Source: Devosia sp. 67-54 (GTDB lineage: Bacteria; Pseudomonadota; Alphaproteobacteria; Rhizobiales; Devosiaceae). Taken from it: a stretch of 64,000 bases of DNA. This document shows positions 9,431-17,619 of the stretch, one piece after another (the stretch's first letter is position 1; every line of letters starts with the position of its first letter). A model generated the notes under the pieces. It was not told where the DNA came from and did no database searches. It worked only from the letters and a program-made list of their open reading frames with translations. The translations under genes and the position numbers were made by a program. The stretch is taken from positions 558,001 to 622,000 of the forward strand of contig NZ_MKVA01000011.1 of assembly GCF_001899075.1 (NCBI RefSeq), written 5' to 3'.

Positions 9431-10087
9431 ATGCCGGTGGCCACGATCGTCTGCTTTGGCGACTCCAATACCTGGGGCTGCCCGCCTTACGCAAATATCG
9501 CGCAGACGCCCGACCGCATTCCGCATGAGCGCCGCTGGGCACAAATCATGGGGCGGGCCCTGCCGGGGCCGGTGCAGATCATCGAGGAAGGCCTGAGCGG
9601 CCGCACCACGGTGTTCGACGATCCGATCGAGGGCATCCACAAGAACGGCTCGCGGACCCTGATCCCGGTGATCGAGAGCCATGCCCCGATGGATCTGCTG
9701 ATCATCATGCTGGGCACCAATGACTTCAAAGACCAGTTCTCGATCACCGCCTTCAATTCGGCGCGCGGCATGCTGACCCTCATACAGATGGTCAAGGGCC
9801 ATTTCGCTCTGGTGGAGCGGGGCCCGGAGGTGTTGATCGTCACGCCGCCGGCCATCGGCGAGGCCGCCGAGCCGGCAATCTGGGGCGACGGCCATCGGCG
9901 CTGCGCCGATCACGCCCACTACCTCGGACAGGTCGCCACCCGCACCGGCTGTTTTCACTACGACGCCAACAGGGTCGTTCGGGCGGGAATCGACGGTATC
10001 CACCTCGATGAATCGGCGCATGACGTGCTCGGCATGGCGCTCGCCAGGGAGGTTGCCGCCATCCTCGCCATGCGCAACGCTCGCTAG
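9431..10087 (+). CDS. SGNH/GDSL-family hydrolase (esterase)
   Basis: 218 residues from the ATG at 9431, which has GGAGGG just upstream. Block I is CFGDSNTWG with nucleophile Ser12, block III is the LIIMLGTNDFK segment, and block V is DGIHLDESAH carrying the catalytic Asp and His. There is no signal peptide, so it acts in the cytoplasm. The family removes acyl groups from sugars and other small esters. Position as first gene of the operon with a ribose-type importer suggests it processes an acylated sugar taken up by that importer; this is inference. Confidence 0.88.
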   Translation: MPVATIVCFGDSNTWGCPPYANIAQTPDRIPHERRWAQIMGRALPGPVQIIEEGLSGRTTVFDDPIEGIHKNGSRTLIPVIESHAPMDLLIIMLGTNDFKDQFSITAFNSARGMLTLIQMVKGHFALVERGPEVLIVTPPAIGEAAEPAIWGDGHRRCADHAHYLGQVATRTGCFHYDANRVVRAGIDGIHLDESAHDVLGMALAREVAAILAMRNAR

Positions 10088-10102
10088 CCCATTTACATCA
10101 TA

Positions 10103-10124
10103 CCTATGATCTAATAACGATAGG
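10103..10124. promoter_or_regulatory. Possible second GntR site before the sugar-importer genes
   Basis: Inverted pair CCTAT (10103-10107) and ATAGG (10120-10124) with a 12-base AT-rich spacer. Each half equals a half of the palindrome at 9366-9380. It lies between the esterase gene and the substrate-binding protein gene, where a separate promoter would be expected. Weaker than the first site. Confidence 0.3.
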
Positions 10125-10198
10125 CGTGGGCGAGAATTTCCGCTTGGGAGCCGCCCGGGAAGGACGGCGCACGCACGCGCCATTCAGGGGAGGATATC

Positions 10199-11185
10199 GT
10201 GAGCTTCAAATTTCTGGGCGCCGCGGCGCTCGCAGCCGTCATGGCGGTGGCTGCCCCGGTCGGTGCGGCCCTCGCGCAGGACGATCAGACCATCATCATG
10301 CTGGGCGGTCCCAGTTCCGACCCGTTCTGGGGCGCGGTGCAGCAGGGCTTCAACGCCGCGGTCAAGGAACTGGGCGTCAAGGGCCAATGGACTGCTCCGG
10401 CCGACTTCAACGACATCGTGCCCGTTTATACCAAGATGTTCGAGGCGGCGATCGCCCGCCACCCGGCCGCCATCGCCGTGGGTAATTTCTTCCCCGAGCC
10501 GACCGAGCCGCTGATCAAGCAGGCCGCGGCGCAGGGCATCCCGGTGATCATCATCAATTCGGGCGGCGATCACTACAAGGACCTCGGCGCCATCGGCTTC
10601 ATCGGCGAAGACAGCTACCAGATGGGCTATCAGGGCGGCGAGGTCGCCGTGAAGAACGGCGTCAAGAACGGCCTCTGCATCAATCAGATCGCTGCCAACC
10701 CGGTGCTCGAGAAGCGCTGCCAGGGCTACATCGACGCCGTCACCAAGGCCGGCGGCAAGGCCAAGATGGTCATCCTCGCCTCCGAAGACATCGGCAACAG
10801 CCAGAAGGTGCAGGCGTCGGTCAGCGCCATGCTGATGCAGGATCCGACCATTGACGGCGTCATCACGCTGGGTGTGGCGGTGGCGGTGGACGCGCTCGAA
10901 TCGGTCAAGGCAGTGCGCGCCACCGGCCGTAAGGTCGACCTCGGCACCATGGATTTGGGCAACACCGTGCTCGAGGCGATCGATGCCGGCGACATGAGCT
11001 TCGCCTCCGACCAGCAGCCCTTCCTGCAGGGCTATTATGGCGTGGTCATCCCCTACATGTACAACAAGTACAAGATGGCGCCGTCGGGCATCACCTGGGT
11101 CGGCCCCTATATGGTCACCAAGGACAACGCCAAGGCGGTCCTCGAGGTGAACAAGACGCTGCCCGGCTCGCGCGGCGCCAACTGA
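10199..11185 (+). CDS. Sugar ABC transporter substrate-binding protein, RbsB-like
   Basis: 328 residues, GTG start behind GGGGAGGAT. Residues 1-26 form a signal peptide ending GAALA. The mature part is a periplasmic-binding protein of the LacI-like fold: TIIMLGGPSSDPFWGAVQQG (from about 31) is the classical first ligand-binding segment, followed by PVIIINSGGD and a DGVITLGVAVAV stretch. It delivers a monosaccharide-like ligand to the permease and ATPase encoded downstream. The ligand is not evident; pentoses, hexoses or polyols are all possible. Confidence 0.92.
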   Translation: MSFKFLGAAALAAVMAVAAPVGAALAQDDQTIIMLGGPSSDPFWGAVQQGFNAAVKELGVKGQWTAPADFNDIVPVYTKMFEAAIARHPAAIAVGNFFPEPTEPLIKQAAAQGIPVIIINSGGDHYKDLGAIGFIGEDSYQMGYQGGEVAVKNGVKNGLCINQIAANPVLEKRCQGYIDAVTKAGGKAKMVILASEDIGNSQKVQASVSAMLMQDPTIDGVITLGVAVAVDALESVKAVRATGRKVDLGTMDLGNTVLEAIDAGDMSFASDQQPFLQGYYGVVIPYMYNKYKMAPSGITWVGPYMVTKDNAKAVLEVNKTLPGSRGAN

Positions 11186-11194
11186 CCCTGCCTT

Positions 11195-11226
11195 GGGTGC
11201 GCCGTCCCGCGGTGGACGGCGCACCC
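11195..11226 (+). promoter_or_regulatory. Stem-loop between SBP and permease genes
   Basis: Perfect 13-base-pair stem GGGTGCGCCGTCC (11195-11207) with its complement at 11214-11226 and a six-base loop. It sits directly behind the binding-protein gene and lacks a T-run, so it probably stabilises that message or partly attenuates read-through into the permease gene. Confidence 0.6.
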
Positions 11227-11293
11227 ATCGTTCGCCGAGCCGCTTGCAACGCGCCGGCTTTGGCTTCAGCTTTGCCTATCGGGTTCTCTTGCT

Positions 11294-12328
11294 ATGGCTG
11301 CCATGGAAACCACTCTCGAGCCGGCTCGGCCCAGAAAGCTCGGGCTCGTTGAGCGCCTGCTCAGGGTCACGTGGCTGGGCCCCGCGATTGCGGCCATCGT
11401 CATCTACATCTTCTTCGGCATCTTTGGTGGCGCCACGGGCTTCCTGAGCGTTGCGGGCACGGCAGGCTGGCTTAACACCGCGGCCGAGCTCGGCATCATC
11501 GCGGTGCCGATCGGACTGCTGATGATTGCCGGCGAGTTCGATCTGTCGACAGGCTCGGTGGTGGGAGCCTCCGCCATCATCGTTGCGCTCGGCAGCGGCT
11601 TCTACGGTTTGCCAGTTGCCCTGACCATCGCAATGGCGCTGGCGCTCGGCCTGCTGGTCGGCGTGTTCAACGCCTTCCTTGTCAACTTCACCAAGCTGCC
11701 CAGCTTCATCGTCACGCTCGCCTCGAACTTCATTCTGGCGGGCTCGGCGCTCGGCCTGTCGCGACTGATTTCCGGCTCGAGCAATGTCTCCTACCGCGAC
11801 GCCGGCTGGGCGGAGCCGCTGTTTTCGAGCAAGTGGAATTTCTTCAACGTCTCGATCCTCTGGTGGCTGTTGGCCATTCTCATCGCCGCCTGGGTGCTAC
11901 GGCAGACACGGTTCGGCAACTGGATCCTCGCCACCGGCGGCAACGCCGACGCCGCTCGTCGCGCCGGCGTGCCGGTCAGCCGCGTCAAGCTCATCCTGTT
12001 CATCTGGACGGCGCTGAGCGCCTCCTTCGTCGGCATCATGTCGGCGGTGATGTACAATCAGGGCAACGCCGCGCAGGGCCAGGGCTACGTGTTCCAGACC
12101 GCCATTGCGGCGGTCATCGGCGGGGTGCTCCTGCAGGGCGGCTTCGGCACCGTCACCGGCATCGTGCTCGGCTGCATCATCTACGGCATCGTCGGCCTCG
12201 GCCTGTTCTACACCGGCTGGCCCACCGACTGGCTGCAGACCTTCATCGGCGCCTTGCTGGTGATCGCGGTGCTCACCAACAACCTCATCCGCAACGTCGC
12301 TCTCAACCGCGGCAAGAGCGCCAGATGA
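11294..12328 (+). CDS. Sugar ABC transporter permease, RbsC type
   Basis: 344 residues with many hydrophobic helices. GEFDLSTGSVVG (near residue 79) is the conserved BPD_transp_2 motif, and ATGGNADAARRAGVPVSRVK is the cytoplasmic loop that contacts the ATPase. A second ATG lies nine bases downstream of the chosen start and is equally possible. It is presumably a homodimeric channel for the upstream binding protein. Its stop codon overlaps the next start by four bases (ATGA). Confidence 0.92.
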   Translation: MAAMETTLEPARPRKLGLVERLLRVTWLGPAIAAIVIYIFFGIFGGATGFLSVAGTAGWLNTAAELGIIAVPIGLLMIAGEFDLSTGSVVGASAIIVALGSGFYGLPVALTIAMALALGLLVGVFNAFLVNFTKLPSFIVTLASNFILAGSALGLSRLISGSSNVSYRDAGWAEPLFSSKWNFFNVSILWWLLAILIAAWVLRQTRFGNWILATGGNADAARRAGVPVSRVKLILFIWTALSASFVGIMSAVMYNQGNAAQGQGYVFQTAIAAVIGGVLLQGGFGTVTGIVLGCIIYGIVGLGLFYTGWPTDWLQTFIGALLVIAVLTNNLIRNVALNRGKSAR

Positions 12329-13095
12329 CCGCGCCGCTAATGCAGCTCGAGGCGGTGTCGCGCAGCTTCGGCAACAACCTCGCCCTCAACCAGGTGAGCA
12401 TCGACGTCTATCCGGGCGAGGTGCATTGCCTGCTCGGCGACAATGGTGCCGGCAAGTCGACGCTGATCAAGATCATGTCGGGCGTGATCACGCCGACGCT
12501 CGGCACCATTCGCTTCAATGGCGAGCCGGTGACGTTTTCCTCGCCGCGCGATGCACAGCACTACGGCATCGGCACGGTGCACCAGGACGTCGGCACGATC
12601 CCGCTGATCTCGGTGGCGCGCAACTTCTTCCTCGGCAACGAGCCGACCAAGGGTTGGGGACCGTTCCGCCGGCTCGACCACAAGACCGCCAACCGCATTG
12701 CGCTCGAACAGATCCGCTCGATGGGCATTCGGCGCGTCACCGATGCGGAGCAGTTGGTGGGCACCATGTCCGGCGGCGAGCGCCAGGCCCTCGCCATCGC
12801 CCGCGCGCTGTACTTCGGCGCCAGGCTGCTGATCCTCGACGAGCCCACCGCGGCATTGGGCGTCAAGGAGTCCAAGGTCGTCATCGATCTCATCAAGAAG
12901 GCCCGCGACGATGGCATCGCGCTGGTGTTCATCACCCACAACGCCACGCATGCGTTGTCGGTCGGCGACCGCTTCACCGTGCTGATCCAGGGCCGCAGCG
13001 CGGCGAAATTCCTGCGTGGCGAGAAGTCGCGCGAAGAAGTGCTCAATTTGATGGCGGGCGGCGAGCAGTTCGAAACGGCCGACCACGGCGACTGA
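12325..13095 (+). CDS. Sugar ABC transporter ATP-binding protein, single-domain (FrcA-like)
   Basis: 256 residues with one nucleotide-binding domain. Walker A is GDNGAGKST, the signature is MSGGERQALAIARAL and Walker B is LLILDEPTAALG. Ribose-type importers in enterobacteria use a fused double-domain ATPase of about 500 residues; this one is half that length and must act as a homodimer, as known for alphaproteobacterial fructose-type (Frc) systems. It is translationally coupled to the permease gene. Confidence 0.92.
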   Translation: MTAPLMQLEAVSRSFGNNLALNQVSIDVYPGEVHCLLGDNGAGKSTLIKIMSGVITPTLGTIRFNGEPVTFSSPRDAQHYGIGTVHQDVGTIPLISVARNFFLGNEPTKGWGPFRRLDHKTANRIALEQIRSMGIRRVTDAEQLVGTMSGGERQALAIARALYFGARLLILDEPTAALGVKESKVVIDLIKKARDDGIALVFITHNATHALSVGDRFTVLIQGRSAAKFLRGEKSREEVLNLMAGGEQFETADHGD

Positions 13096-13103
13096 GGGAC
13101 GGA

Positions 13104-14267
13104 ATGGAGATCAACTGGACATCGCGCCGCGCGCCGGCGCAGGGGTTTGTCGCGCCCGGGTTCGAGGCGGTCGCCGAGGAGTTCGAACGCAATTTCACCG
13201 AGCGCCATGATGTCGGCGCCGGCTTTGCCGCGATGCATGACGGCAGGATGGTGGTCGACCTCTGGGGCGGCGAGGCGGCAAAGAACGTGCCGTGGCGCGA
13301 GGACACGCTGCAGATCATCTATTCCGGCACCAAGGGGCTGCTGGCCGCCTGCGTGCTGAAGCTGATCGAACGAGGCGGGCTCGATCTCAACCAGAAGGTC
13401 GCGGCCTACTGGCCGGAGTTCGCCCGGAACGGCAAGGACACGGTGCGGGTGCGCCACGTGGTGTCGCATGGCGCAGGTCTCCCCGGCATCATGTCGGACC
13501 TCACTCCTGCCGACTGGGCCGACTACGAGAAGATGGAGCAGCTGCTCGCGGCGCAACCACTGGCCTCGGATCCGAATGCGTTCCACGCCTATCATGCGCT
13601 CACCATCGGTTGGATCGTCGGCGCGCTGGTGCGCCGTATCGATGGCCGTACGCTCGGCCGCTTTTTCGCCGAGGAGTTTGCCGAGCCGTTGGGGCTCGAA
13701 ACGTGGATCGGCCTGCCCGAGGCATTCGAGCCGCGCGTCGGCAAGATGCGGCTGGGCGAGGGTATGGCGCCGCTGACGGCCGAACAGCTTTCCGATCCCG
13801 TGCTCAAATCCATCTGGGGCAATCCGCCCCTGTTTCCCGACGACGATATGGCCTGGAACACGCGCGCTTTGCATGCGGCGGAAATCGGCGGAGCCGGCGG
13901 CATTTCCACCGCACGCTCGATGGCGCGCTACTACGGGTGCATGGCGCTGGGCGGTACACTCGACGGCGTCACCGTGCTCGAGCCCCAAACCGTCGCACTC
14001 GGCCGCAACGAGCTTTCGCGCTTCGTGGACCCCTATATCGCCGAGGCCATGGCATTCGGCACGATCTGGGCGCTGCAGACTCCGCAAGGACGCTTCGGCC
14101 CCGCCCCCGATGCCTTCGGACACTCCGGCGCCGGCGGATCCATCCACGGCGCCTGGCCGACGGAGCGCACCGGATTCTCCTACACGATGAACGAGATGCG
14201 CGCCGACCCCGAAGACAAGCGCTCGCGCTACGTCCTCGAGCAGCTGTACCGGATCGTCTCGCGCTGA
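13104..14267 (+). CDS. Serine hydrolase of the beta-lactamase/EstB family
   Basis: 387 residues, no signal peptide. The SxxK nucleophile motif is SGTK with Ser74 and Lys77, in the context LQIIYSGTKGLLAA. A tyrosine in AYHALTIGWI (near residue 158) occupies the place of the YxN motif, and HSGAGGSIHGAW near the C-terminus replaces the KTG box, as in EstB-type esterases. It starts nine bases after the ATPase gene and closes the operon. Together with the GDSL enzyme it gives this sugar importer two ester hydrolases, one at each end. Confidence 0.87.
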   Translation: MEINWTSRRAPAQGFVAPGFEAVAEEFERNFTERHDVGAGFAAMHDGRMVVDLWGGEAAKNVPWREDTLQIIYSGTKGLLAACVLKLIERGGLDLNQKVAAYWPEFARNGKDTVRVRHVVSHGAGLPGIMSDLTPADWADYEKMEQLLAAQPLASDPNAFHAYHALTIGWIVGALVRRIDGRTLGRFFAEEFAEPLGLETWIGLPEAFEPRVGKMRLGEGMAPLTAEQLSDPVLKSIWGNPPLFPDDDMAWNTRALHAAEIGGAGGISTARSMARYYGCMALGGTLDGVTVLEPQTVALGRNELSRFVDPYIAEAMAFGTIWALQTPQGRFGPAPDAFGHSGAGGSIHGAWPTERTGFSYTMNEMRADPEDKRSRYVLEQLYRIVSR

Positions 14268-14384
14268 TCCGGCGAACCTTATCGACGCTTGCAGAGCAGT
14301 GCCATCGCTTGGCATCTGCACCTCTCCCGAGCGCCATCTCGAGTGCTGAGCCGAACTGACGCAGGCGGCTGTCAGTCGTCATCG

Positions 14385-15194
14385 TCAGCGGTCATTTGCA
14401 TCGAGATGGCGACCTTCCTGCCCGAGATGCAGGTAGTTGGGGTTGAACTGGGCGGTGTCCGCAAGCGCCTCGAGGTCGGGAATGGTCAGCGTCTTGTCCT
14501 TGAGCACGATCAGCCCCAGCCGCCGCAATTCCTGCAGCGTGCGATTGACATGCACCGGCGACAGTCCCGTCGCCTCCGCCAGATCCGCCTGCGTCACCGG
14601 CATCTCGCAGCTGTGGCCGCTGACCAGCCCTACCAAGCTGAGCCGCAGGAACAATTCGCAGAACAGATGCGCCATCCGTTCGGTCGCATCCCGCAGCCCC
14701 AGATTGACGGCCCATTCGCGCTGGATGGCATTGGCCACCGACTGCTCCCACCACAGCGCCTGCGCCACCCGCAGATGCGCCCCCATCAGCGTATCGAACC
14801 CCGCCCGCGAAATCTCCGACACCAGGATCGGGGTGAGCGCCCCGATCGAATGGTCCATGTGCCGCAGCACCAACACGTTGAGATCGCATACGTCTCCGGG
14901 CAGGAAGAACGCCACCACCTGCCGCCGCCCGTCCGCCAGCACTTTGTAGCGGCACGCCCAGCCCGACAGGATCACGCTGATGTGCTGCGGCCTGTCGCCC
15001 TCGCGCACCACGTCCTCGTGCGCCGCAAAGCCGCGCACCCGCTCGCTGGCCACCCGCGCAATGATTTCGCGGTCGGCTGCCGCCAGCACCACGAACCGGC
15101 CGAGCTTGTCGAGCAGCGGCGTTTCCGCCGCGCCGGAATCGCCGTGAGGCTGCAACGAAGCCACCTTAGCCTGCATTGATACGGCGACGGACAT
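14385..15194 (-). CDS. Crp/Fnr-family transcriptional regulator
   Basis: 269 residues from the ATG at 15194; a second ATG at 15176 is possible. It has a cyclic-nucleotide-binding fold (about residues 35-150, with FFLPGDVCDLN as the 'PGD' turn) and a C-terminal winged helix: VTQADLAEATGLSPVHVNRT, then LRRLGLI. The four N-terminal cysteines of oxygen-sensing FNR are not seen. In rhizobia such regulators often stand divergent from a small receiver-domain gene, and here the divergent partner survives only as a frameshifted remnant. Confidence 0.87.
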   Translation of the reverse strand: MSVAVSMQAKVASLQPHGDSGAAETPLLDKLGRFVVLAAADREIIARVASERVRGFAAHEDVVREGDRPQHISVILSGWACRYKVLADGRRQVVAFFLPGDVCDLNVLVLRHMDHSIGALTPILVSEISRAGFDTLMGAHLRVAQALWWEQSVANAIQREWAVNLGLRDATERMAHLFCELFLRLSLVGLVSGHSCEMPVTQADLAEATGLSPVHVNRTLQELRRLGLIVLKDKTLTIPDLEALADTAQFNPNYLHLGQEGRHLDANDR

Positions 15195-15204
15195 GCACCG
15201 CCAG

Positions 15205-15545
15205 CAAATATGACATGGTCCCGGGAAAACTCCTTGCCCACATTGTGCGGCCGGAAGGGTCTGGTCATCGAAGGCGAATATTCGCCGCCGACGACTTGGT
15301 GCGGCAGCTGGCCGGCGCCGGAGCCGCGATCGTCGGTTCTGCCTCAACGGTCGAAGCCGCGCATGCGTTGCTCGAGGACGGCGTCGATCTTGCCATCCTC
15401 GACATCAACCTCAAGGGCCGTATGAGCTTTGCGCTTGCCGACGAGCTGGCGCGGCATCCGCTTCGTCTTTGCCACCGGTTACGCCGCCGCGATGATCCCC
15501 GCCCCACACGCCAACCAGTTCGTCGCTGCTGACGAGCGGGATTAG
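15205..15545 (+). pseudogene. Frameshifted response-regulator receiver domain
   Basis: Three reading frames together spell one receiver domain. Frame 1 gives GLVIEGEYS near 15255-15285 (normally 'LVVEDE' plus hydrophobic residues). A second frame gives AADDLVRQLAGAGAAIVG and LLEDGVDLAILDINLKG (phospho-acceptor Asp in LDIN), up to about 15462. A third frame gives GIRFVFATGYAAAMIP to a stop at 15543-15545. The usual terminal KPF segment is absent. At least two indels therefore break the gene, and the acidic pocket reads EGE. Sequencing error is unlikely for two separate shifts but not excluded. Confidence 0.7.
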
Positions 15546-15603
15546 AACGGCGATCGTATCGACGGACTCGACTCCACCTGACGCAGGCGACTGGCCGGCG
15601 TGG

Positions 15604-16608
15604 CTAGTAGGCGCCTTCCAGCTCGAGGTGGACCGCCGTGTCGTCCTGGTCCTGCCGAACGCCCTTGAGCGCTGCGCCGCGGAGCAGGCCGTCGGGCAGC
15701 ACGTCGATGAATTCGACCTTCGCCAGCAGGTGCGGCTGCACCCAGCGCGCCGTGCGCATGTCTGCCCCGGACAGTCCCGTCGCGCGCGGGCGCTTCCGCG
15801 TCTCGATGGCGGCGAGCATGTCGGCGAGGTCGCCGCGCCGCTCGAGCGGCAGATCGGCGCGGACCGTCCCCCGATAGGTCAGCCGGCGGTTCTCGAACGT
15901 GCCCAGCAGCAGGCTGTCGATGGCGTCGCGCCGATATTCGGCCGGATTCCAGCCGATGACCACGAACTCCTGGCGGCGGAACGCTTCGATCCCGAGCCAG
16001 GCCGTCGAGCGGCCGCCGCTGTAGTAGCGCGCGGTGGGCCATTTGGCGACGATGCCGCCATAGCCGCCGGCGCGGATCGCATCGAGCACCTTCTGGCCGT
16101 TGCCGGCGACGTGCTGCGAATAGAGCAGCGGCGAGTCGGTCGGCTGCTCGGCCAGCAGCGCGGCGAGCCGGCGTTTGCGTTCGAGCTGCGGCAGCCTGCC
16201 GACGTCCTCTCCGTCCTGCTCGAGCAGGTCGAAGGCGAAGTAGACGAGCGGCCCCTTTCCTCCGAGGCTGCTCTTCAGCAGCCGGAAATCGGCGCGCCCG
16301 TCGTCGTCGAGGGCGCAGATCTCGCCGTCCAGCAGCAGCGTTCCCTTGGTCAGCGTCGCGAGGGCGGGCGCGACGTGCCCGAAGTGCTCGCTGCGGTCCC
16401 GGCCGGCCTGGTCGTAGAGCACCACCTGCTTGCCGGAAATCGCCGCCTGGCACCGGTAGCCGTCGTATTTCAGCTCGAAAAGCCAATTGTCGTCGCTCGG
16501 CACGTCGCGCTGCGGCGTGGCCAATTGCGGCGGGCGGAATGCCGGCAGCGGCAGCGCCTTCCGGCGGAGCAGCGGCTTGACGCTTGCTGACGATTTTGGC
16601 GGGGTCAT
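15604..16608 (-). CDS. LigD-type ATP-dependent DNA ligase domain protein with degenerate motifs
   Basis: 334 residues. Motif I is ELKYDGYRC with the adenylated lysine at 47, motif III is LLLDGEICAL with Glu96, and YFAFDLL follows. Two later motifs are abnormal: motif IV reads GGIVAK where EGIVAK is expected (Gly184 for Glu), and motif V reads TAWLGIEAF where WLKxK/R is expected (Gly206, Glu208). An OB-fold region (VVIGWNPAEYRRDAIDSLLL) follows. No Ku, primase or phosphoesterase partner of bacterial end-joining is nearby. The fold is clear, but ligase activity is doubtful. Confidence 0.85.
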   Translation of the reverse strand: MTPPKSSASVKPLLRRKALPLPAFRPPQLATPQRDVPSDDNWLFELKYDGYRCQAAISGKQVVLYDQAGRDRSEHFGHVAPALATLTKGTLLLDGEICALDDDGRADFRLLKSSLGGKGPLVYFAFDLLEQDGEDVGRLPQLERKRRLAALLAEQPTDSPLLYSQHVAGNGQKVLDAIRAGGYGGIVAKWPTARYYSGGRSTAWLGIEAFRRQEFVVIGWNPAEYRRDAIDSLLLGTFENRRLTYRGTVRADLPLERRGDLADMLAAIETRKRPRATGLSGADMRTARWVQPHLLAKVEFIDVLPDGLLRGAALKGVRQDQDDTAVHLELEGAY

Positions 16609-16800
16609 CGCAGGCTCGCAACTAGATCGTTGAGACGAGCAATAGTCCCAGTGCTGGTTATTTCACAGTCTGCGTCCAAACCTGTCGTATTAATGGTGAA
16701 TACTGAAAATTGACTCTGTCGGAGCCGTCTCCGGGACAGAACCGGCACCGCCATCGACCGGTGCCTTGCGATCGGCCGGCCAGAGACGTATTTGGCGTAA

Positions 16801-16813
16801 GACATCGGATGTC
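16801..16813. promoter_or_regulatory. GntR operator copy 1 (fucose locus)
   Basis: Perfect palindrome GACATC-G-GATGTC just before the GntR gene; it overlaps a possible ATG at 16809. The core ACATCGGATGT recurs at 17514-17524 and 17578-17592, so it is very probably the binding site of this GntR protein and mediates autoregulation. Confidence 0.65.
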
Positions 16814-16832
16814 GAGCAAGGTGACGCGCGAA

Positions 16833-17540
16833 ATGGCCCTGACCGAGAAAGCCATCTCCACCATCAAACATATGATCTCCTCGGGGGAATTGCGTCCGGG
16901 CCAGCGCCTGCCGCCCGAAAAGGAGCTGGCGGCGCTTCTGGGCCTGTCCCGCAATTCCCTGCGCGAGGCGGTGAAGGCGCTGGAGATCATCAACGTCCTC
17001 GAGGTCAGGCGCGGCGACGGCACTTTCGTCACCAGCCTGGAGCCGCGCCTTTTGCTCGAGGCGATGAGCTTTTCCACCGAGGTGCACGACGCCGAGTTCC
17101 TGCTGCAGGTCATGGGCACCCGGCGGGTGCTCGAATTCTATGCCGTGACCATGGCGGTGCCGCATATCGGCCCGGAAACCATCGCCCGGCTGCGGGCCAG
17201 CATCGCCTCGGTCGAGGATCACGAAGACGTCGATGCGCTGGTGAAGCACGACATGGAGTTCCACCAGCTGATCATTTCGTTCTGCGGCAACGACTATATG
17301 GCGTCGCTGATCGAATCGCTGTCCGGCCGCACCTTGCGGGCCCGGACCTGGCGCGGCCTGACCCAGCACGGTTCGGTGGAGCGGACCCTGTTCGAGCACG
17401 AGCAGCTTGTCGATGCGATCGCGGCGGGCGACGCGCTGCTGGCCGGAACAATCGTTTCCGCCCATATCAGCGGCGTCGAACAATGGTTGCGCCATGCCGG
17501 GCAGGAGCAAAAAACATCCGATGTCGACACGCATTCCTGA
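16833..17540 (+). CDS. GntR-family regulator (FadR subfamily) of the fucose locus
   Basis: 235 residues from the ATG at 16833, which has AAGGTG nine bases upstream. The in-frame ATG at 16809 lies inside the palindrome and lacks a ribosome site. The winged helix reads ISTIKHMISSGELRPGQRLP and LAALLGLSRNSLREAVKALE, followed by RRGDGTFV. The C-terminal helical ligand domain has the FadR-type metal/ligand residues (DMEFHQLI, then a late histidine in AHISGVEQW). It is followed by the SBP gene with the operator between them, so it most likely represses this sugar-uptake and degradation locus. Confidence 0.88.
   Translation: MALTEKAISTIKHMISSGELRPGQRLPPEKELAALLGLSRNSLREAVKALEIINVLEVRRGDGTFVTSLEPRLLLEAMSFSTEVHDAEFLLQVMGTRRVLEFYAVTMAVPHIGPETIARLRASIASVEDHEDVDALVKHDMEFHQLIISFCGNDYMASLIESLSGRTLRARTWRGLTQHGSVERTLFEHEQLVDAIAAGDALLAGTIVSAHISGVEQWLRHAGQEQKTSDVDTHS
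17514..17524. promoter_or_regulatory. GntR operator copy 2 (inside the 3' end of the GntR gene)
   Basis: ACATC-C-GATGT, a perfect palindrome and the reverse complement of the other two copies' core. It lies about 60 bases before copy 3, a spacing that could allow looping or cooperative binding over the SBP promoter. Confidence 0.5.
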
Positions 17541-17577
17541 TTGACCGCCCCCTCCGGACTGCGTTAATTCCTTGCGC

Positions 17578-17592
17578 AGACATCGGATGTCT
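17578..17592. promoter_or_regulatory. GntR operator copy 3 before the SBP gene
   Basis: AGACATC-G-GATGTCT, the longest and most symmetrical copy (15 bases), 28 bases upstream of the ATG of the substrate-binding protein gene. It probably overlaps the transcription start of the transporter operon. Confidence 0.65.
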
Positions 17593-17619
17593 AGCTTCGT
17601 TCTTGGATGGGAGGACTTG

